64,000 bases of DNA from Congeria kusceri (lineage: Eukaryota > Mollusca > Bivalvia > Myida > Dreissenidae): assembly GCA_027627225.1 (NCBI GenBank), contig CM051034.1:6440858-6504857 (forward strand), written 5' to 3'. A program made the translations under genes and the position numbers. The notes below the pieces were generated by a model, which did not search any database, was not told where the DNA came from, and saw only the letters and a program-made list of their open reading frames with translations. Of the stretch, positions 1-9,873 are shown in pieces (the first letter of the stretch is position 1; every line of letters starts with the position of its first letter).

Positions 1-540
1 AATGTGATAATCTCCAGAACAACAATTAATTTCGTTTAGTATTAATTGTATGATCGTACTGACGGACAAACTAAATCATGATGAATAGTTAAAGTATTAT
101 GCAATTATACTAAAATCTTTGGTCAAATTATTTGAGTTTACTTGTGATTTCTCATTCTGGTAAAATAAAAGTCATTTGATTAATTGCACCACAATCATCA
201 TATCCAGTATTGATACACGCTTAAGTTGACAATAATAAATTATTGGTGTTAAAGGTGGCCACAAAAGGTCAGATCACAGGGCGATTGACGTCAGAAAAAA
301 AATCAATAAAGCCACACCTAGCACAGTTTTCTGTGACTCCCTACAGTGTACATTAACATTTACCAATTAGAAAACATGCTAATCTTAAATATTCCACACT
401 ACTTTGTCCTTTAACTGGCCTCAAAGCCCATTAGGAGTCTTAACATATTCGTCTACGTAAACCAGAGATAGATGTGTAACTGAATCAAAACACCGCAGCT
501 GTGAAAAAGATTTTAAAGTTATAGAGCTATTTCGTCCATT
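1..540. other. AT-rich DNA, no gene seen
   Basis: No ORF with recognisable similarity, no RNA gene and no clear repeat boundary was seen here. It is AT-rich background like the rest of the window. Confidence 0.5.
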
Positions 541-604
541 GAAAGCTAGATGGGGCTATCAGCTTGATTTGCACATGTGCTGATGACACCCTCTGGCTTT
601 CAAG
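541..604. repeat. Imperfect ~62-bp fold-back hairpin
   Basis: The stretch opens with GAAAGCTAGATGGGG and closes with CACCCTCTGGCTTTC, which are near-perfect inverted complements around a central GCACATGTGC palindrome. A related hairpin lies at 62824-62888 in the opposite orientation, so this is a dispersed small fold-back sequence rather than a chance palindrome. No function is assigned. Confidence 0.5.
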
Positions 605-839
605 GGAATTTTAATTTTAATTTTAAAATACATAACATGCCCCCGCTTGACCATAACAATATGCGCTGCCAACTCTATGAGGTTGTTGCGAACGTTATGT
701 ATTTTATTATTCACGAGAGCGGGTCTTTGGTGGTTAATGAAGACATTTCATCTGTACAGAAATAAAATAGCAAAACTGTTAAACATAAAATAGGATTCGT
801 GATTGAAACACGGTATAAACAGTTGAAGTAATGGGTTTA

Positions 840-1130
840 ATTAAAGTGATCTAAACTATTTATGTCAATATACATGATATAAAACAGACGAAAACATAAT
901 TTAAATCGATTTTTCCAATCGTTATTACCACTTTAACATAATATGAATTGGAACAAAACGAAACCTTTTGCATAACTGTTCAACTGTCAAGATCCCTCAG
1001 GAAATCAATATAGAGAAAGTTCAATGTATCATGTGCAACTGCTTTATCATGGAACATTTATACAGACAGATCATAGCTTAAAAATCATCTGCAACTCTGT
1101 TGAGTGTAAATAACAGGACAATATAGTTAA
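840..1130. repeat. Block A segment paralogous to 17885-18115
   Basis: Shared strings such as CGTTATTACCACTTT, AACCTTTTGCA and GATCCCTCA / GACCCCTCA occur in the same order at 17885-18115, with many substitutions. This is one stretch of an old direct segmental duplication (block A against block B). No coding potential is evident. Confidence 0.6.
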
Positions 1131-1439
1131 AAAAAAATAAAAAAAAAGCTCAATGTATAGTGTGCTTAGAAAATAAACTAGCTTAGTATGATTGATACTA
1201 AATATTACAAACCAAACCACTATTTAGCCAGACAAGATACGACATTAGTTTTATTAGAGATTAGTACAAAGTACATGATCTAGAAAAAACGAACAAATAT
1301 ACATTCTATACGCGGTCAATACATTCGGAACTTGTTCTAAAAATGTTAAATATATGCAAATTCAAAACGAATCGAATTAAGTACAGTACATCATTAACAT
1401 AAGTTAACAACGTATGGAGAGTGATGTACATGTATATTA

Positions 1440-1935
1440 TACATTAATAGATTGTCTAATTTCTAAGGCATATTTAATATATTTGGCAACACTTTTAACA
1501 ACATCAGAGTTAACAGATCCCATTAATTCAATTTATACACTGATGGTCTATCGTCAAATCGTGTATCAAGAAATCGTCGCCTTACAGTTGAGTAACATGG
1601 ACAAATGCATTTAAAATGGTACACATCTTCTAAATTACGCCTTCCACAGTACAGACAGTATCTTTCATTTCTTGGTATATTATTTGAGCCATAGCGGCCT
1701 GCATGCATTCTTAACGAATGTGCACAAATGCTCAAACGTGCAAAAAATTTCCTGAGACTAGCAGGCAATATATCAAGATGACATTCATACGCAAAATTAT
1801 TTTTGTAATAAACTTTATCCAACAAAACTGAGCTACGTTGTAATGAACCATGCCATTCTTGGATAAAGTTGTCAATTACACGTTGTTTAAAAATGAATGG
1901 AAAGGAATCATGGATACTTTCGGGATACAAAAATA
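1440..1935 (-). pseudogene. LINE relic: C-terminal end of a non-LTR reverse transcriptase
   Basis: The minus strand encodes about 135 residues ending a non-LTR retrotransposon ORF2. They include HSLRMHAGRY followed by a CLYCGRRNLEDVYHF tail with CxxC...H...C spacing. The larger LINE ORFs at 7258-8684 and 53817-55103 have the same layout (SAHSLAIEKGR, then CIYCNMNVLENEYHF). Reading continues past a frameshift near 1530 into a tail with AKYIKYALEIRQSI, matching the final residues of those LINEs. No reverse-transcriptase core or endonuclease remains, so this is a 5'-truncated, decayed copy. It stops near 1935, next to another repeat that begins at about 1965. It belongs to the same broad LINE lineage as the other two copies in the window. 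Confidence 0.8.
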
Positions 1936-1964
1936 CAGCAGCGAGCGCTACAAGTCTCTGTAGT

Positions 1965-2245
1965 TAAGCGTAACAAAATATGTTTGTTCCCGGTTACCCG
2001 ACCTACCCTAAAATGCCCCGATCCTATAACATTTTATTGGGGTTGTCAGATATCTTTTGTTTTATTTATGTTTTTCAATAATTAAATGTTTTTGGTAAAA
2101 TAAGAATTTAGTTTTGATAGAATCCACTTTAAAACAATGTTTAAGGATATAACAGATATGTTTTGAATATTAATTTAGTTTTAGAATCTTCAAGTTGACA
2201 ATTTACTAAATAAAAATAGTAAAAACAATTTTTTTACGCCTAATG
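1965..2245 (+). repeat. Left fragment of an element shared with 59765-60110
   Basis: This piece matches the left half of the TIR element at 59700-61091. Shared strings include GGTTACCCGACCTAC, CCCCGATCCTA, TGTTTTGAATATT and TTAGAATCTTCAAGTT. The matching right half of the element is found at 2524-3205, with about 275 bp of block A sequence between. The outer TIRs seen in the 59.7-kb copy were not found here. Confidence 0.65.
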
Positions 2246-2523
2246 ATGAAGGTTATTCAATTTATGAATATCTATATCAGTCACATATTCCCAAAAGGCC
2301 TCCTGTAAAATAACCAGTATTTTGTATTCCAGAATGTCAAATGAACTTTTCTAAAAAAAAACAAATTTCAGACGTTAAAAAAACACATTCCGGTACCCAA
2401 ACAAAGAACACTCTTGCACTGCAATTAAGTGATTATATTGACATATTCACTGCTTTTAATACTTGATTATCGGTGTCGTCGTCTGGTTGTTTAATTAATC
2501 TGAATCAGTGACGATTTAAGAAA

Positions 2524-2690
2524 TAATTGACGGGTAACCCGTTGGTGATTGCGGTAATAACCAACTGTTTGGAGTTCCGATGAGTAGGAATCAAACCACG
2601 AGGGCGGTAGCCCGAGTGGTTTGATAACAAGCATCGGAACGACAAACCGTTGGTTATTACCGCAATAACCAACTGTTACCCGTTAATTAT
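2524..2690. repeat. Long fold-back hairpin (~80-bp arms)
   Basis: The arms begin and end with ATAATTGACGGGTAAC and GTTACCCGTTAATTAT and pair almost throughout. Internal paired stretches include GGTAATAACCAACTG / CGTTGGTTATTACC and GTTCCGATG / CATCGGAAC. The apex carries GGCGGTAGCCCGAG. The downstream ATTTCGATTCTAACA is shared with the hairpins at 40786-40945 and 60340-60485. This is the core of a dispersed fold-back element. Confidence 0.85.
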
Positions 2691-3205
2691 TTCGATTCTA
2701 ACACGATCTTATATAAAATTCGTATTTTTAAAGGTTATGAATGAGAACTATATTTATCTATACTCCGCCCATTTTCCGAGAAGAGTATTCATACGTGCGT
2801 TTCAGTGACGTCAATAAATGATAACAATTCAAAATGACGTCAGCTTTATTGATAAACATTGAGCGAATGACGTTATACTTATCGATATAATACAGTGAAA
2901 ATGTTATGCTAAAAAGCGCAAATTAAAAGCATATTAACAAAACGTAAACGTTTTTGTGAACTTAAGTATAAAATATGTAGTACAAGTGTGGTTTTATTGC
3001 GCTACAAAATGCAGAAAACGATTTGTTTGTCACAATTTTCTATCGCGCGTTTAAGCACGTGCATTTTACGAAACAATTTCTTCGAATTTCCGGAACTATT
3101 TTCAAAACATTAGGCTCCGCCCATTATTTATTGCTGAATAATCCACAGTTATTTTCCTTCTTTATCTATGCACCACTAGCCGCGTGCCGTGGTAGAATAA
3201 ACGTT
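2691..3205 (+). repeat. Right fragment of the hairpin-bearing element
   Basis: This stretch is closely similar to 60486-60985. Shared strings include AAAGGTTATGAATG, GCCCATTTTCCG, GTGAAAATGTTATGCT, ACATTAGGCTCCGCCCA and CTAGCCGCGTGCCGTG. It is noncoding. After about 3205 the sequence returns to block A background, which is matched at about 18985. Confidence 0.8.
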
Positions 3206-4980
3206 ATACGTTTTTAATATATTAAACGAAACATGTGTGCCTTAATATTCGTGAAATGTGGTGGATTAGCATCAGGCTATAGGCCTGATAACGCTTTATA
3301 TACATCCGTTCGAATTTAATTAATATAGGGGTGATATATTAGCTATACGAGAAACAATGAAGATTCTGTTTTGCTATCGCATGTATTACGAACAGAATCG
3401 AGCATTAAAAGCCAATCTATATTGTGAATACAAAACACATCTAAACAAACACAAAGCATTCAACATTCGACCAACTTGGACTACAACCAGAACAAAACAA
3501 TGACCAGTTACTTTTAGTTATAGTTAATGAGCGTTCAAAGATGTAAATTAATAAAAAAAATATTAAAAAGACTAACAATCAAAAGTAAAATATGGTTTAC
3601 ATAACAGGTACACGTCGGTGTATAATGTGGTATTTGAATGTTTTTGGCAGCAAATTGATCCCAGTTATTGCTAAAAAACTAGATGAGAACATTTCGTAAT
3701 TCAGTTACAAATTGGCACAGTTACACTAATAGTCACTGTGTTTTTTATATTCCAAGCTTTGTTCACCAAAATGAAATATGACTGGAATCGTGCTTGGTCT
3801 TTAGCAATATCATTAATCTTACAGACTGATAACGTTACAAATGACCGAATAGGCGTCGGGAAATCGATAACATTTTATCGCACAAAATATGGTTGTAATC
3901 AAGGAGAAGACAGAATTTCGTGTCCACTAATATATTTGACGAACTTTAAAATGGTACTACAGCAGATGACACAACATTTTACTTAGTGTGATTGAACAGT
4001 AACCTCGTAACAGAGATTAATTCAAACGAGTTGCTGGAGTTCCAGAACGCCTACTGTTCCCTGTTAATGAATTCCATTTTTGAAATTAAATTTCACATAT
4101 ACAGCAAGAAATGACGGTTATGTTAAGCTTTTTATGCCATAAGCACAATCATGTCCAAGCATTGAGAACTTTAACCAATCGCAATCGTATAGTTTTAATC
4201 TCATGTTCTACTTTTGCCAATAAAATGCAATCTACAGCGCACGAATAGCTGTACGGCATTCATGTTTATTTCTAAGCATTTAAACTTGGTATTACTGAAG
4301 GTGACACAGTTTAAAGTAATTCCTCACAATGTTAGAAGAATCATTACGTTTATTAAACTGTCATTTTGCATGGATCGGATAACATCACCATTTGCAATTA
4401 ATTAAAAGCTTTTTATTTTTCGAGTAATTATAAACATCACTGCCTATGGGTCATGAGTTATACCTATTGCTCTGACAATAAGACTTTGCAAAGAATACAA
4501 ATACCTAAAATAATAAATCAAACCTCCGGTGATAAAAAAAATATGCGAACTGTTGTGATTCATATTTCAGAATAGGGGGTTACCAAACAAGAATTCTCTG
4601 CTATCAAACACAATTAAAAGAAAGTGAAAATAATCCTTTTTGGAACAAACAATCCACAAGCTTTTTGTCACAAATTAACAAATTTTATAGCAAAACACTA
4701 CATGATAGTTGCTTTTCTTCTACAATGGCATCCATATAATTGACACGTTCTGTTACAAACCGGCAAATATGCGACACGATACTGACGACATTACCCTTCA
4801 TGAAATAGTGTAGGTGTCGGGCCAAATAAATGGTTCACGTTTCTGTTAAACGTAGCAGTCAGTAATAGGGATAAATTTCATGGAACAATAAAAGTAAACG
4901 AAAATGTATATCAATAGATTCGTCGTTCAATGTACCACCATTTAATGCCGTTATGTTCAATACTGGATGAATGCAGCGCT
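3206..4980. repeat. Block A, paralogous to ~18985-19790 and in part to ~25930-26090
   Basis: Shared ordered strings with block B include ACGTTTTTAATATATT, GTAATTCCTCACA, GAACTGTTGTGATTCA and AGATTCGTCGTTCAATGTAC. The piece around 3370-3500 (GCATTCAACATTCGACC) is shared with block E near 26040. The short ORFs inside are not conserved between copies and are not annotated as genes. Confidence 0.65.
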
Positions 4981-5007
4981 TTGTTGCAAATGACATGTGT
5001 GGTTTGT

Positions 5008-5667
5008 AATATGCATACATGTAGTAATTGACCGGTATTGCAAGTGAATGATTTCATTTGTTAATATGCATACATGTAGTAATTGACCGGTATTGCAAGT
5101 GAATGCTTTCATTTGTTAATATGCATACATGTAGTAATTGACCGGTATTGCAAGTGAATGCTTTCATTTGTTAATATGCATACATGTAGTAATTGACCGG
5201 TATTGCAAGTGAATGCTTTCATTTGTTAATATGCATACATGTAGTAATTGACCGGTATTGCAAGCGAATGATTTCATTTTTTAATATGCATACATGTAGT
5301 AATTGACCGGGATTGCAAGCGAATGATTTCATTTGTTAATATGCATACATGTAGTAATTGACCGGGATTGCAAGTGAATGATTTCATTTGTTAATATGCA
5401 TACATGTAGTAATTGACCGGTATTGCAAGTGAATGATTTCATTTGTTAATATGCATACATGTAGTAATTGACCGGTATTGCAAGTGAATGATTTCATTTG
5501 TTAATATGCATACATGTAGTAATTGACCGGTATTGCAAGTGAATGCTTTCATTTGTTAATATGCATACATGTAGTAATTGACCGGGATTGCAAGCGAATG
5601 ATTTCATTTGTTAATATGCATACACGTAGTAATTGACCGGGATTGCAAGTGAATGCTTTCATTTGTT
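5008..5667. repeat. 55-bp tandem array, 12 copies
   Basis: The unit begins AATATGCATACATGTAGTAA and contains TTGACCGG and GCAAG.GAATG. Starts fall every 55 bp from 5008 to 5613. Variants are limited to a few alternating positions (CGGT or CGGG, AGTG or AGCG, GATTTC or GCTTTC), which suggests expansion in multi-unit steps. The equivalent place in block B (~19790) has a single unexpanded stretch, so the array expanded after the A/B duplication. Confidence 0.95.
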
Positions 5668-6600
5668 CAGCTAGCAAGGACGTATGCCATTCTATTGTTA
5701 TCACTTAACTATTGCAAGCGTAAGATTTCATCCATAACTGCGTGATCTCTAAAAGCTCCAGTCAGTCTGTTTCGTGATACAATTTCATGTTTAGCTTTCT
5801 AATAATCATCCAAGAAATTACCATATTTGTTTGGTGTCCTTTTATGTGGAAACGATGCCATGATATGTACAGTCAGTATGAAACTTTCTAGCATGATCAA
5901 TCAAACCCTTCTGGGATACATCCTCGTGGAAATACTTTCAAGAACAGAATCTACAATCTGAACATTATTCTTTATATTCTCTTACCTTTTCTGAATACTT
6001 AATAGAATAATTTTTAATCAACATCGAATATAAATCTATTTATTTAATATGCATTACTTATCGTAAATTGTCTTCATTATTTTGGAAAATGCATGCGGTC
6101 TTAAAAAGTTCTAACTAGTTTTTTAATTTATAATTATTTTAATTCAAAATAATACTTGCATTAGGTTGCATACGTACGTCGTTTAGTAAGCAGGTTAGTG
6201 TGATACTTTTATCGTATGTACATGTATGTAGTTCATGTTTTTAACGTCATACCACATTTTCAAACACTTTGAATTCGACAAGTATTGTTCAAGGCCCACA
6301 AAGAAATAATTGAACGCAACTGAAAGATGAAGTAATCAAATTGAAATGAAAAGAAAATACTAATTCAATGACCTTTTTATCAAGAGAAAACGTTCAGAAT
6401 AGTGAAGTATATAACGAACGCCTGGAAAAATTCGGTTTATCAACAAACATAAATTCCACAAGCATTAGACCTAAAGTAAATACAATCAATCCAGAAAATA
6501 CATTATTTGTATATAAGTGTTATATACATGCCGTATATCGCGACTTCGCGTATAAAATTCACATTGCCATAGTTGTATTAGACCATTAGCGCTCGCCGAA
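5668..6600. repeat. Block A continuation, paralogous to ~19850-20650
   Basis: Shared strings include AACTGCGTGATCTCT, TTTGTTTGGTGTCC, CTGGAAAAATTCGG and CCACAAGCATTAGACC. The sequence is noncoding and AT-rich. The 73-codon ORF at 6368-6589 has no counterpart reading frame in block B and is taken as chance. Confidence 0.6.
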
Positions 6601-6765
6601 CGATAACACAAGTAAATGATGCATGTGGTTAGTTTCGTTCTTGCAAACATGTATCTGAATTAATGCAATTATATTTATACAAACATGTTCTAATTACATT
6701 TTGAACCGTATCACATCTGAACACAATTTTTTACCAAATCAATTGTGTGACTCCGCGAAGCGGCA

Positions 6766-6792
6766 AACAACAACAACAACAACAACAACATT
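6766..6792 (+). repeat. (CAA)n microsatellite
   Basis: About nine CAA triplets follow the small inverted repeat CCGCGAAGCGG. Confidence 0.9.
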
Positions 6793-7257
6793 TATTAGCA
6801 TATAAGCATATACATTGCTTTTAGCCAAATGTATTAAAACATAGTGGACGCAATATGTAAACGACACATTAAATACAATTAGTTAATAGCAGGAGCTGAA
6901 AGTGTTATATAAATCTGAAATTGTATTAACATACTTTGGTTTACATATTAGTTGTCAAAAGAAGAGGAAATAAGTTATTTGAATATGTTTTGTACTTAGA
7001 CAAAGACAGGAGTTTGAAGACGATAAATCAAATTAGTAATACGTTTGTATTTAGGTTAATTATAATGCCAAAATACATTAGCATATTTATTGTTCGTATT
7101 GATTATAATTTGTCATCTAGTATCTAGTACACTCGATAACATTCCAAAATTAATAACGAACTTGTTTTGTAGAAAATTTTATGCAGTATAATAAATTCTA
7201 AGTAGCACTTATTGTATGTATTCATCTTGTACATTTAAACATATTTTATTGTTTTAT
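6793..7257 (-). other. Probable LINE 3' UTR and flank
   Basis: This AT-rich stretch lies just 3' of the stop codon of the minus-strand LINE. It probably contains that element's 3' UTR, but I could not place the 3' end or a target-site duplication. Confidence 0.35.
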
Positions 7258-8684
7258 TTAAACATATGTAGTGTCTAAACTATTTCTCAGTTCGTTTGCA
7301 GTGTAAATATATTTAGCAAGATTAATAATTTCGTTTTTATTTTGAGTTCGCATTAAATTGTCAAATTTGTTCAATGTTGGCCATCTTTGGAAAAACGGTT
7401 TTAAACACGTATTTCTAATATCTTTATATACTGGGCAAGTCAATAGGAAGTGATATTCACTTTCTACAACGTTTATATTACAGAATCTGCATTTTCTATT
7501 TGTTCGAGTGATATTATTGTATCGACCTCGCTCTATCTCTAATTTGTGCGATGACAATCGAAATTTTGTTAATGCTATTTTGTGTTTTCTTGTTTTTACG
7601 ACATCGAGGTAGCGTTCTAAATTAAAATTGTCCTTGAACCGACAGTATGTGGAAAGTCTTGGTGAATTGTTTATATCGCTATACCAGTGCTGTTTATATT
7701 GATCAAATAATCGTTGTTTTATAAGATTGTAAGTATAAGTTTGTTCAGTTTTTTCTGTAAGGGTTTCATGTTCAATCCATATATACGTTAAACCTAGCTG
7801 TGCGAGTATTGTTTTTATTTGTGTTGCCCAATTTCTTTGGTTATATGTTATGTTTTGTTCTGTGTCATTATGTAGTAATGTATATGTTATTTTTACAAGG
7901 CTATCATTGGTTGATGAAATTAATTTAAACCAATATCTAATCATGTGTAGCTTTCTTATAACTGATAACGGATATCTTCCTAATTCGCCATATAACGCAG
8001 ATAAGTTTGTTGATTTATTAACACAAAGGATTTTTCTCAAAAATTTCGTGTGAATAATTTCTAACTCTTTTCCTGCATTATAGCCCCAAATTTCGGCAGA
8101 GTAGTGAAGTACTGGTGTTACTAGTTTATCAAATAGATTTAATTTTTCTTTTGTTGGGAATTCATACTGGTTTATTACAGAAAAAAGACGGTATAATGTT
8201 TTGTTACTGTGTTCCGATATCGTCTGTACTGTTTTATACCAGTTTCCATTTTTAAATAATGTTACACCTAAGTATTTGAAAGATGATGATATTTCCAGTG
8301 TTTCTCCATACAGATAGAAATTGTAATTAGAAGGTCGATTACTTTTTTCAAAAATGACTAGTTTGGTTTTATTGGTATTTATTTTGAGTTTATATTGATT
8401 ACAGTAGCTTTCTATATCATTCAACATTGACTGTAGGGATGACGGGGATGTTGAAAAAAGAGCCTGATCATCAGCATATGATAATAAGAAAATTTTAATA
8501 TCGTTTATTGTTATAATGCCTTCGATATCAGAATTTATATTATCTATGATGTCATTCACGAACATCATGAACAATATACTCGAACATGGGTCTCCTTGTT
8601 TGACACCAGTGTATGAATGTATATATTCTGATATGCGTGTTTGTAATTTGACTGCTGCTTTCACTGAAGAATACATCGCTTTAA
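7258..8684 (-). pseudogene. LINE ORF2, downstream part (RT fingers/palm end to C-terminal tail)
   Basis: The frame stays open from the transposon junction through GVKQGDP, the catalytic YADDQALF and KYLGVTLF, to a C-terminal CRFCNINVVESEYHF tail. It is the second half of a non-LTR reverse transcriptase. The first half lies at 12954-13830, and the two are separated by the 4,265-bp TTAA transposon. At the junction the two halves meet in frame through the sequence L-K-A-M-Y once a single TTAA is kept. The C-terminal motif LKPFFQRWPTLNKFDNLM resembles LKPYYCHWPTLNKFESLM in the 50.4-kb LINE, so both belong to one family. I see no nonsense codon in this part. Expected role: target-primed reverse transcription. 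This copy is inactive because it is 5' truncated and interrupted. Confidence 0.92.
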
Positions 8685-9155
8685 GGTCACAATATACTAA
8701 AACATTTCCTTAACAAATTCAATGTAAAAGCAATAAATTCAACAAAAAATAAACTCAACATTTTGCGCGTAGAGACCCTCATAACCATACCTTTTCTTAA
8801 AGAGCATTCCGAGCCGAATTGATTTAGACAATAAAAAAGATAGGTCATGTGATATGTAAGAAAGAACTCGACGCGAATCAAAGTTCACTGTTTTACGGCC
8901 ATCTTTTTACCGGATACTCTCCAGTTGAAGGTATACTGCCAACTGTCAAAGTCTCGTCATGTAGTCTCCAACCTTCAAGCGAAACAGTGAATTTTTAGTA
9001 CACAACAATGTTTTTCCTACCACACGTACAAAGAAATATTCAAAAATAAAGTCATGGCAAGTGACTATACAGAAAATTGTGTCTTCAAATAAATGGTGTT
9101 GATTTATTTAGAGAGTATAGCATTGCACACCTGAAATATTTAGTATACTGTAACC
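8685..9155 (+). repeat. Left 471-bp terminal direct repeat
   Basis: It begins GGTCACAATATACTAA and ends GTATACTGTAACC, so the repeat itself carries short inverted ends. It has the same length and direction as the right repeat at 12479-12949. By eye I find two differences: C/G in AAAACATTTCC and A/C in AAAATAAACTC. It lies upstream of the transposase gene and could hold its promoter (inference). Confidence 0.95.
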
Positions 9156-9873
9156 TATAAGAGAAATTTGTTCTCATTAAAATTAGTTTTTCTTGCATAT
9201 AATTATCTTCCCATGCATACTGCACCAATATATTAAGTTTGGCTTGTATATCTGTCCATTTGGCCATTTTATTTCATATTTTCAAACACAGGTGATTTTG
9301 GTCGGAAGCCGGTGATTTCAAGCGTCTTGAAGCTTAAATGTCCCTCTAACAATTAAAGCTGATATTTGCAATATTTGTGACAAAATACCCAAACAAACCA
9401 AACAAACATGTATGGGGGGCTTATGTGGGGTGAGGAGAGAATGACTTTGTTAGATATGTTTACTCTAAGCCATTTTGATAATGTATTTTTTGTGTATTTT
9501 TAAAAAAAAATCACCCCAAAAATGTAAATTTTATAGAAAAAAAATTCCAATTTCATCCAAGACAATTAACAAATTAGTCAAAATGGGAGATCAAAGATAC
9601 TTTGAAGTGTAGAAATCAATCAGCTTCCAGTAATTGCTTGTTTCAAACCAATAAAGTGTAAAATCTTTAAAGCACCTTGTTTGTCGCAGCCTCTTTAATT
9701 ACAGGCCACCAATTATATATTCTAGTATATAATGTCATGAGTGCCTTTAAACTGCAGCAGGTGGTCAATTTGCATTGCCTGCTCACATTTAGAGGTTTAA
9801 GGGAATACAAAATTGCATATTTTGGGCACAAAATAAGTACTTTGACTTTTTTTAAGGTGGCAATCTGGTCAAA
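9156..9873. other. Transposon interior between left repeat and transposase, noncoding or unrecognised
   Basis: The region is AT-rich and presumably 5' untranslated or regulatory DNA of the transposase gene. A 60-codon minus-strand ORF (9085-9267, beginning MAKWTDIQAKLN) crosses the inner edge of the left repeat. I do not recognise it and do not call it a gene. No splice sites can be assigned with confidence. Confidence 0.4.

Noticed and set aside
9085..9267. 60-codon minus-strand ORF at the inner edge of the left 471-bp repeat
   Set aside because: It is short, crosses the repeat border and has no recognisable domain. It is kept only as a note in the transposon interior.
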